From: SAR116 cluster bacterium
Lineage (GTDB): Bacteria; Pseudomonadota; Alphaproteobacteria; Puniceispirillales; Puniceispirillaceae
Direction: 5' to 3'
Assembly (NCBI GenBank): GCA_002686685.1
Contig: NYYG01000002.1
Coordinates: forward strand, 11,730-17,294
Length of the DNA stretch: 5,565 bases
The notes under the pieces are model-generated. The model had not been told where the DNA came from and did no database searches. It saw nothing but the letters and a program-made list of their open reading frames with translations. A program made the translations under genes and the position numbers. This document shows, piece by piece, positions 1 to 5,565 of the stretch; within the stretch, counting starts at the first letter, position 1; each line of letters opens with the position of its first letter.

Positions 1-1
1 G

Positions 2-31
2 CTGGCCACGCAATTCCGGCAAGAGGGCTGA
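2..31 (+). CDS. Possible 3' end of an upstream gene (last 9 codons)
   Basis: One plus-strand frame reads LATQFRQEG and then TGA at 29-31. The third codon positions of this stretch (G,C,G,A,C,G,A,G,C) match the G/C-rich third positions of the large gene downstream better than the other two frames do. In many alphaproteobacteria the gene just before addB encodes a sugar-phosphate nucleotidyltransferase (MurU/mannose-1-phosphate guanylyltransferase-like), whose C-terminus is often a short helix of this kind. That identity is an inference from gene order only; nine residues cannot identify a protein. The other two frames stop at 96-98 and 130-132 and look less protein-like. Confidence 0.3.
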   Translation: MATQFRQEG

Positions 32-104
32 ACCCGGCCCGCATGGCCACTGGACAATATGGTCTGTGTCTGACCGTCCTCACAGGAATTTGTTGTAACT
101 GGTC

Positions 105-133
105 TTATCGGGACAGCCGTCTGCTTCTATAGT
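105..133 (+). promoter_or_regulatory. Candidate sigma70-type promoter, possibly giving a leaderless mRNA
   Basis: TATAGT at 128-133 matches the -10 consensus TATAAT at 5 of 6 positions. Seventeen bases upstream lies TTATCG (105-110), a weak match to TTGACA (3 of 6). Transcription would start about 6-7 bases after the -10 box, at or next to the A of ATG 140, which would make the message leaderless. This agrees with the lack of an AGGAG-like sequence before the start codon. A single -10 match can occur by chance, so the call is tentative. Confidence 0.3.
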
Positions 134-139
134 GGCTGT
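113..139. repeat. Inverted repeat abutting the start codon
   Basis: ACAGCC (113-118) and GGCTGT (134-139) are perfect 6-base inverted copies. In RNA the stem could extend by two G-U pairs (119 with 133, 120 with 132), leaving an 11-base loop at 121-131. The right arm ends directly before ATG 140 and the element contains the -10 candidate, so it could be an operator or a hairpin affecting initiation. A repeat this short may also be chance. Confidence 0.3.
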
Positions 140-3109
140 ATGACATCCCCATCCCGACAAGCTGTCTATAATATTGCTGCTGGCATGCCCTTTGCCACGA
201 CGCTGGCCGGCGGCATCTGTCAGCTTGCCGGGGATGCGGAAACGCTTGCGCGCGCCACCATCATGGTGCCGTCACGCCGAGCGGCACAGGCGTTGCGTGC
301 TGCCTTTCTGGAGATTCAAAAGGGCAAGGCCACGTTGCTGCCACGCATCGAACCGCTTGGCGATGTTGCCGAGGACAGCCCCGAATTACTGGTCATCCCT
401 GAAATTGACAGCCTGTGCCCGCCGGCGATCAATCCATTGCGGCGGCAGTTGACGCTGGCGCGTCTGCTGCGCGGCTTTGCGCTTGGCGGCGTGGCGCCGA
501 CACCGCCGCAAACGGTGATGCTGGCAGAATCCCTTGGCCGGTTGCTGGATGCGCTTTGCAACGCTGATGCCGCGCCAGCACAGCTGCGCGATCTTCTTCC
601 CGACAGGTTTTCGGCCCATTGGCAGGATATTCTGGCATTGCTGACCATTCTGATCGACAGGTGGCCGCAGATTCTCGAGGATAGCGGCGAAATTGATGCC
701 GCCGACAGGCGCAACCGGCTGCTGCGCCTGCGCAGCGCGGTTTGGCGTGATACACCGCCGCAGGATCTGATTGTCATCGCCGGTTCCACCGGTACCTTTG
801 CTGCCACGCGTGAACTGATCGGCTGTGTTGCGGCCCTGCCAAACGGGCATGTCGTGCTGCCGGGCCTCGATGCCGCGGCGGCGGATAACTGGCAGGATAT
901 CCGTCAGGATGCCGGCCACCCGCAGCATCAGCTGTCGGTGCTGCTGGACAGTCTGGCGCTGGCCCCGGGTGATGTACAACCATGGCCCCATGGTGCTGAC
1001 ATGCCGCAAGCGACCTTGTTGCGTCAGGCGCTGATGCGTGAGGTATTCAAGCCTGCTGCCCTGACCGCCGACTGGCGCCAGCTTGGCAGCACACATCCTG
1101 AACTGGGGCGGGATGCGCTGGCGGGCTTGAGTGTGATTGCCGCGCCAAACCGCGCGGTCGAGGCGAATATCATTGCGCTTGCCATGCGCGAGGTTCTGGA
1201 AACGCCGGAAAAGACCGCGGCGCTTGTAACCCCGGACCGACAGCTTGCCGAAGCGGTTATTACAGCCCTGCAACGCTGGCAGATCAACGTCGATGACTCC
1301 GCTGGCCGGCCGCTGTCTGAATGCAGTGCGGGCGGCTTTCTGATGCTGCTTGTCACCATGATTGCCGAAGACTTCGCCCCTCTGCCAGCTTTGGCGTTCC
1401 TGAAACACCCCATGGTGGCAGGGGGACTGCCGCCTGCCATGTTCCGCAGGCATGTGCGCGACCTCGAATGCTGTGTCTGGCGTGGGTATCGCCCGCCCCC
1501 GGGCCTTGACGGGTTGCTGTCCCGCCTGCCGCCAGACAGCGACCTGCATGATTTTGTGAACCGGCATATTGCCGCCCCGCTGGCCGAGCTTTGCGCGGTC
1601 TGGAACGGCACGCTGCCGACCCTTGCCGATCTGTCATCCTGTCTTGGGCGTGCGGCCGAACGCATGGCATCTCGCCGGTTGCAGGATGATGGCAGCATTG
1701 ACGAGGCGGACGGGGCAACCGCCATCTGGGATGGCGATGATGGCCGGGCTGCGGCTGATTTGCTGCGGGCACTGGTTGTCGAGGGGGATGTGTTCGAAGC
1801 GGATAACAGGTCCTTTCCGCAGATTCTGAAAAGCCTGATGGAGAGCAAGACCGTCAGGGGCAGCTGGCAGGCGCATCCGCGTCTTGCCATTCTTGGGCCG
1901 GTTGAAGCCCGCATGCAGAGCGCTGACCGGCTGATCATTGCCGGGTTCAATGAAGGCAACTGGCCACCACGCCCGGAAATTGATCCCTGGATGAATGGCG
2001 AAATGCGTCAGACAGCCGGCTTGCAGCCGCATAACTGGCGTACCGGGCTCAGCGCGCATGATGTCTGGATGGCGGTCTGCGCGCCAGAGGTGATGGTTAC
2101 CCGCGCGATGCGTGACGGGGATTCGGTCACCACGCCAAGCCGCTGGTTGCAACGGCTGGAAGCGGTTCTTGCTGCCCTGCAGATCACCGATGCGCTGGAT
2201 CGCGGCGCGCTGATGACTTCACGGCTGGCAGCGCTTGCCCCGTTGCCACCACTGGCACCTGTCCGCCGTCCAGTCCCCTGTCCACCGGTGACGGCACGCC
2301 CGCGCCGTTTCTCGGCAACTGAAATTGATGACTGGATCAGTGATCCTTACAGCATCTACGCCAAGCGTATTCTGAATTTGCGGCCGCTGGACGATATTGA
2401 CCGCGCACCGGATGCCGCGCTGCGTGGCAATATTGTGCATGATGCGCTGGCGGCTTTTGTCAAAGAATATCCCGAAGGCCCGCTGCCCGATGATGCGCTG
2501 TCACAGCTGCGCCAATTTGGCAGAACATTTTTTGAACCATTCTGGCAGATCCCCAGTGTGCGCGTTTTCTGGTGGCCGGCATTTGAGCTGCTGTCATCCT
2601 GGTTTGTTGAAACCGAGCGGCGACGGCGCGCTGACCTTGCCCGAGCTCATGTGGAAATTGACGGCAAGCTGGCGATTGACGCGCCGGCAGGACGGGCAGA
2701 AATCAAGGCGCGGGCGGACCGGATTGACCAGTTGGCTGATGGCGGGCTGGCCATTCTGGATTACAAAACCGGCAGCGTGCCAAAACCGGCCGACGTTGAG
2801 GCGGGCCGCCGCACCCAGCTTTTGACCGAGGCTGTGATTGCGGCTTATGGCGGGTTCGATGCGATTGCCGGTGACGATATTGCGGCGATGCAATATTGGA
2901 AACTGGCAGGCCGGCGCGGCGAGGCAGGGCTGATTGTCGATGTGATGCCGGATGGGTGGGATGTTGCGGCCGCGCACGATAATCTGGCGGCGCTGGTTGC
3001 CAGCTTTGATGACCCCGATATGGCTTATGCCAGCCTTCCGGACCCGTCAACGCGGCTGCCCTATGCGCGCTATGATCACCTTGCGCGGGTTGAAGAATGG
3101 CTGCCGGTG
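140..3109 (+). other. addB: AddB part of the fused chain (residues 1 to about 990)
   Basis: AddB is the second subunit of AddAB. It contributes a helicase-like scaffold and a nuclease that cuts one of the unwound strands. The N-terminal region resembles UvrD-type helicases but has no Walker A: the equivalent segment NIAAGMPFATTL (11-22) lacks the GKT. IMVPSRRA at 41-48 follows, as usual for the family. The conserved segment GPVEARM starts at residue 586 and is followed by FNEGNWPPRPEIDPW at 603-617, the family hallmark GxNEGxWP...DPW. Next come the TGLSAHDVW stretch and the nuclease domain from about 724. The length of about 990 residues is normal for alphaproteobacterial AddB, so this half looks complete and intact. 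Its usual stop codon is missing and the frame passes into AddA. Confidence 0.93.
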
Positions 3110-5565
3110 GAATCCGCCAGCGACGAGGTGACGCGCACAGAATGGCCGGTGCCTGCCGCTGGTCGTCTGGCAGACAGCAAGGTCGATGATATCGACCCGC
3201 AGATTGCCGGGCAGGCGTCAGGCCAGCAGGCAGCCGCCTCGGATCCCGGTGTGTCGGTGTTTGTTTCGGCGAATGCCGGCACTGGCAAGACCAAGCTGCT
3301 CACCGACCGGGTCTTGCGGCTGATGCTGGATGGCGCACCGCCCGAGAGCATTTTGTGTGTGACCTATACGCGCGCTGCTGCCGCAGAAATGCGCAACCGG
3401 ATTTCGGTGCGGCTTGCCTCATGGACGGTGATGACAAGCGAGGATTTGCGCAGCGACCTCGCGCGGATGGGGATCGCGGTACCCTCGCAACTGGTGTTGC
3501 AACGCGCGCGCAGCCTCTTTGCCGAAATTCTGGACAGTGACGACGGCCCCCGCATGGAAACCGTCCATTCCTTTTGCCAGTCCGTTCTGCGCCGCTTTCC
3601 GATCGAGGCCGGGATCGTGCCAAATGCCGAATTGGCGGACGAGCTGGAACAGGCGCGGTTGAAGGCACAGGTGCGCGAAACGCTGATGCAAAGCCCGTTG
3701 CCCGAGATGGCGCGTGCCATTGCCACCCTTGCCGAGCAGACGGGCGAGAGCAGTGCCGAGGAACTGCTTGCCAATCTGATGCGGGCGGAAAGGCGGATTG
3801 GCGCGCCGGATATCCTGCAGGCACTCGATACCCACTTTTCCGAGAGTTGCGGCATTGCAGCGGACAGTGATGCAGATACGCTGCTGGACCGGGCGGTCGC
3901 GGCACTGGATATGGAACAGCTGCGCCAGGCGGCAATGGCGCTTGCTGCAAGCGATGTCAAAACGCATGTGAATCGCGCCACGCTGATCACCACATGGCTT
4001 GGTGAGGATGATCTCGGCAGACGGTTCCATATCGATCTGCTGGTCACGGCCTTGTTCACAGACGGCAGGCCACTTGCCGAACGAAGCCTGTCAAACAAGG
4101 ATATCCGTGCCGCCTTCCCGGACATTCTGTCGGTGTTGCAGGGCGCGCAGGATGCGCTCGCCAGCTTTGTTACGACGCGGATCAATTTGCGCTGCCGCGA
4201 TCTGACGACCGCGCTCTACACCTATGGGCATGCCTTTCACCAGACCTATACCGCCCTGAAGGCCCGTCTGGGCGTGCTGGATTATGACGATTTGATTGCC
4301 CTGACCAACCGCATGCTGTCGCGCAGCGACGCTGCCGACTGGGTCGCATGGAAGCTGGATAGTGCGATCCGCCATATGCTGGTTGACGAGGCGCAGGACA
4401 CAAGCCCGGCGCAATGGCAATTGCTGCGCCGCCTGAGTGATGCCTTTTTTGACAGTCCGGTAGACGATCCCGAAACGCGCCGCACCCTGTTTGTTGTCGG
4501 TGACTTCAAACAATCCATCTATTCCTTCCAGGGGGCCGATCCCGTGGTTATGGGGGCGGTTCGGCTGGACTTGCAGGAGCGGGCAAAGGCGTTGCGGCAT
4601 CCCTTGCGTGATGTTGCGCTTGATGTCTCGTTCCGTACCGCGCAACCGGTCCTTGATCTGGTGAACCGGGTCATGCAGGGGTTGGAGGGCATCACCGATC
4701 CGCCCCGTCTGCCTGACTTTCTGGCGCACAGGTCTGCACGGCCGAAGGCGGGTGGTTTTGTCGAGATCTGGCCGGTAACGCGGGTGGCGGCGGACACTGC
4801 GCCCTTGCCGGGATTTGCCCCGCCGCCGGTTATTGTACCGCAGGATGCGGCGGCGCAGGCGGCGCATGAGGTGGCTGCGCGCATCGCGGGCTGGATGGGG
4901 ACGCGGCGCCTGTCTTCCGGCCAGATGATGCAGCCTGGCGATGTGATGATCCTGCTGCGCAAAAGGGATCGCTATTACCAGCTGCTCCTGGCGGCGCTGC
5001 AACGCGCCGGGCTGCCGGTGGCCGGTGCCGACCGGATGACCCTGTGTGACCAGATAGAGATCATGGATTTGCTGGCACTGGGGGATGTCGCATTGTTGCC
5101 GGATGACGACCTGCAGCTTGCAACAGTGTTGAAATCACCGCTGTTCGGCATGGATGAGGATACCCTCTTTGATCTGGCCAGCCAGCGCGACAAGGCCACG
5201 CTGTTTGCGCGGCTTATGGCGCATGCCGGGGCAGAGTCACAGCTGGGCCGCATGGCCACACGCCTGAAGCGCTTTTGCGACATGGCGGACAGGGTTTCGG
5301 TCTTTTCCTTTTTCAGCACTGTTCTGGGTGAAAGCCGGCAGGATTTCCGTGCCCGGCTGGGTGGCGCGGTGGATGAATCGCTGGATCATCTGCTGACACG
5401 CGCGCAGGAATTCGGCAATGGCGGCGGCGCGTCACTCACCGAATTTCTGGCGCTTGTGCGGGGCAGTGGTGGCGATGTGCGGCGCGATATGGATACCGCC
5501 GCTACCAATGAAATCAGGGTCATGACGATCCATGGCGCCAAGGGGCTCGAGGCACCGGTGGTTGT
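140..5565 (+). CDS. addB-addA: AddB-AddA fusion: double-strand-break repair helicase-nuclease (3' end outside window)
   Basis: AddAB is the alphaproteobacterial counterpart of RecBCD. It binds broken DNA ends in the cytoplasm, unwinds and degrades them, and prepares a 3' single strand for RecA. One frame from ATG 140 stays open to the last base, 1808 full codons. Residues 1 to about 990 match a complete AddB, including its C-terminal signature YDHLARVEEW (978-987). From about 1015 the chain continues as AddA, with Walker A AGTGKT at 1046-1051, DEAQDTS at 1416-1422 and motif V at 1795-1804. The start is supported because the N-terminus (VYNIAAGMPF, residues 9-18) is the usual AddB beginning and no earlier start exists in frame. 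No Shine-Dalgarno sequence is obvious. In relatives the two are separate, often overlapping genes; here no stop divides them. Alternatives are a lost stop from a sequencing error, or internal initiation at a GTG. Family identity is very secure; that the fusion is real is likely but needs checking. Confidence 0.9.
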   Translation, partial: MTSPSRQAVYNIAAGMPFATTLAGGICQLAGDAETLARATIMVPSRRAAQALRAAFLEIQKGKATLLPRIEPLGDVAEDSPELLVIPEIDSLCPPAINPLRRQLTLARLLRGFALGGVAPTPPQTVMLAESLGRLLDALCNADAAPAQLRDLLPDRFSAHWQDILALLTILIDRWPQILEDSGEIDAADRRNRLLRLRSAVWRDTPPQDLIVIAGSTGTFAATRELIGCVAALPNGHVVLPGLDAAAADNWQDIRQDAGHPQHQLSVLLDSLALAPGDVQPWPHGADMPQATLLRQALMREVFKPAALTADWRQLGSTHPELGRDALAGLSVIAAPNRAVEANIIALAMREVLETPEKTAALVTPDRQLAEAVITALQRWQINVDDSAGRPLSECSAGGFLMLLVTMIAEDFAPLPALAFLKHPMVAGGLPPAMFRRHVRDLECCVWRGYRPPPGLDGLLSRLPPDSDLHDFVNRHIAAPLAELCAVWNGTLPTLADLSSCLGRAAERMASRRLQDDGSIDEADGATAIWDGDDGRAAADLLRALVVEGDVFEADNRSFPQILKSLMESKTVRGSWQAHPRLAILGPVEARMQSADRLIIAGFNEGNWPPRPEIDPWMNGEMRQTAGLQPHNWRTGLSAHDVWMAVCAPEVMVTRAMRDGDSVTTPSRWLQRLEAVLAALQITDALDRGALMTSRLAALAPLPPLAPVRRPVPCPPVTARPRRFSATEIDDWISDPYSIYAKRILNLRPLDDIDRAPDAALRGNIVHDALAAFVKEYPEGPLPDDALSQLRQFGRTFFEPFWQIPSVRVFWWPAFELLSSWFVETERRRRADLARAHVEIDGKLAIDAPAGRAEIKARADRIDQLADGGLAILDYKTGSVPKPADVEAGRRTQLLTEAVIAAYGGFDAIAGDDIAAMQYWKLAGRRGEAGLIVDVMPDGWDVAAAHDNLAALVASFDDPDMAYASLPDPSTRLPYARYDHLARVEEWLPVESASDEVTRTEWPVPAAGRLADSKVDDIDPQIAGQASGQQAAASDPGVSVFVSANAGTGKTKLLTDRVLRLMLDGAPPESILCVTYTRAAAAEMRNRISVRLASWTVMTSEDLRSDLARMGIAVPSQLVLQRARSLFAEILDSDDGPRMETVHSFCQSVLRRFPIEAGIVPNAELADELEQARLKAQVRETLMQSPLPEMARAIATLAEQTGESSAEELLANLMRAERRIGAPDILQALDTHFSESCGIAADSDADTLLDRAVAALDMEQLRQAAMALAASDVKTHVNRATLITTWLGEDDLGRRFHIDLLVTALFTDGRPLAERSLSNKDIRAAFPDILSVLQGAQDALASFVTTRINLRCRDLTTALYTYGHAFHQTYTALKARLGVLDYDDLIALTNRMLSRSDAADWVAWKLDSAIRHMLVDEAQDTSPAQWQLLRRLSDAFFDSPVDDPETRRTLFVVGDFKQSIYSFQGADPVVMGAVRLDLQERAKALRHPLRDVALDVSFRTAQPVLDLVNRVMQGLEGITDPPRLPDFLAHRSARPKAGGFVEIWPVTRVAADTAPLPGFAPPPVIVPQDAAAQAAHEVAARIAGWMGTRRLSSGQMMQPGDVMILLRKRDRYYQLLLAALQRAGLPVAGADRMTLCDQIEIMDLLALGDVALLPDDDLQLATVLKSPLFGMDEDTLFDLASQRDKATLFARLMAHAGAESQLGRMATRLKRFCDMADRVSVFSFFSTVLGESRQDFRARLGGAVDESLDHLLTRAQEFGNGGGASLTEFLALVRGSGGDVRRDMDTAATNEIRVMTIHGAKGLEAPVV
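2309..2905 (+). other. PDDEXK_1 (RecB-type) nuclease domain of AddB
   Basis: This domain is opened by FSATEIDDWISDPYSIYAK at residue 724, the usual lead-in in alphaproteobacterial AddB. The RecB-family motifs occur in order: GNIVH with H767; ADRID with D860; DYKTG with D874 and K876; and QLLTEA with Q893. These are the metal-binding and catalytic positions expected for an active nuclease. No cysteine is present from residue 724 to the end of the AddB part, so the four-cysteine iron-sulfur staple known from Bacillus AddB is absent; as I recall, the alphaproteobacterial type generally lacks it. The domain edges are approximate. Confidence 0.9.
3101..3181 (+). other. Linker joining AddB to AddA
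   Basis: The linker covers residues 988 to 1014, between the AddB end signature (…LARVEEW, W987) and the first AddA-like residues (VDDIDPQIAG, from 1015). It is polar with scattered prolines and several acidic residues (ESASDEV, then EWPVPAAGRLADSK), consistent with a flexible tether. All codons were read: there is no stop in this frame. The only usual start codons are GTG at 3107, 3128 and 3149; none has a clear Shine-Dalgarno sequence before it. The first in-frame ATG after the AddB end lies beyond Walker A, at 3323, so it cannot start a working AddA. Confidence 0.75.
3182..5565 (+). other. addA: AddA part of the fused chain: helicase domains, cut before the nuclease domain
   Basis: AddA is the superfamily 1A motor of AddAB; it moves 3' to 5' on DNA using ATP and carries its own C-terminal RecB-type nuclease. 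The lead-in AASDPGVSVFVSANAGTGKT holds Walker A with K1050. Then follow TYTRAAAAEM (1075-1084, motif Ia), TVHSFC (1141-1146, motif Ic), Walker B DEAQDTS (1416-1422), GDFKQSIYSFQGAD (1454-1467, motif III), SFRT (1497-1500, motif IV), GDVMILLRKR (1600-1609), the family stretch LPDDDLQLATVLKSPLFG from about 1653, and MTIHGAKGLE (1795-1804, motif V). Spacing from the AddA start to Walker B (about 400 residues) and to motif V (about 780) is typical of intact AddA. No key helicase residue is missing. The window ends just after motif V, so motif VI and the nuclease domain, some 350 residues, are not visible. Confidence 0.93.

Larger units (their letters stand above)
32..139 (+). other. Intergenic gap upstream of the addB-addA frame
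   Basis: About 108 bases separate the putative upstream stop from ATG 140. The gap is more AT-rich toward its 3' half than the coding sequence. I see no hairpin followed by a T-run, so no intrinsic terminator for the upstream gene. The frame of the large gene is closed by TGA at 71-73, and between there and 140 it holds no ATG, GTG or TTG, so 140 is the first possible usual start. The gap holds the promoter candidate and inverted repeat listed separately. A gap of this size suggests that the gene may have its own promoter and not be strictly coupled to the gene before it. Confidence 0.5.

Noticed and set aside
1..132. Plus-strand frame running from the window edge to TAG at 130-132, as an alternative upstream gene end
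   Set aside because: Its translation looks unlike a protein C-terminus and its third codon positions do not show the G/C preference of the neighbouring gene. The frame ending at 29-31 fits better.
979..994. ACCATGG-CC-CCATGGT, a perfect 7-base inverted repeat
   Set aside because: It sits inside AddB coding sequence, the spacer of 2 bases is too small for a normal RNA loop, and each arm is itself nearly palindromic (CCATGG), so a chance origin is likely.
386..1567. Long minus-strand open frame (393 codons) opposite the AddB part
   Set aside because: It lies entirely antisense to well-conserved AddB sequence. Its translation is rich in Arg, Gln and His without recognisable motifs, as expected for the shadow of a GC-rich gene.
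1024..1959. Minus-strand open frame (311 codons) opposite AddB
   Set aside because: It is Ser/Arg/Ala-rich, low-complexity antisense translation with no domain signal, and it overlaps another minus-strand shadow frame.
3149..3151. GTG as the start of a separate addA gene
   Set aside because: It has no ribosome binding site and lies in the continuous AddB frame with no stop before it. It would place Walker A at about residue 47, later than is usual for AddA. It is kept only as an alternative.
4091..5002. Minus-strand open frame (303 codons) opposite the AddA helicase core
   Set aside because: It overlaps conserved AddA motifs II, III and IV on the other strand. Its product is Arg/Gln-rich and matches nothing I recognise.

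Overview
The window is one piece of an alphaproteobacterial chromosome carrying the AddAB double-strand-break repair machinery. The evidence is the alphaproteobacterial type of both proteins (families known as addB_alphas and addA_alphas), the addB-then-addA order, and a GC-rich coding style (roughly 60% GC by eye, strong G/C preference at third codon positions). A marine SAR116-like or other mid-GC alphaproteobacterium would fit, but the sequence alone does not fix the genus.

Layout: bases 1-31 look like the last codons of an upstream gene, ending in TGA. Bases 32-139 are a short intergenic gap with a possible promoter and a small inverted repeat next to the next start codon. From ATG 140 a single plus-strand frame runs without a stop to the end of the window (1808 codons and still open). 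Residues 1 to about 990 are a complete AddB: a helicase-like region without a working Walker A, then a PDDEXK nuclease domain and the usual AddB C-terminal signature. Residues from about 1015 are AddA: Walker A and the further UvrD/RecB-type helicase motifs, up to motif V, where the window is cut. The AddA C-terminal nuclease domain lies outside.

The main observation is that AddB and AddA, normally two adjacent genes making a heterodimer, are here joined in one frame by a linker of about 25-30 residues. There is no stop codon, no in-frame ATG and no clear ribosome binding site between them. Taken at face value the cell makes a one-chain AddB-AddA helicase-nuclease: AddA supplies the ATP-driven 3'-5' motor and (off-window) one nuclease, while AddB supplies the second nuclease and the non-motor scaffold. 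The complex resects DNA ends for RecA loading. Long open frames on the minus strand are shadows of this GC-rich gene. No RNA gene, insertion sequence or CRISPR array was seen.
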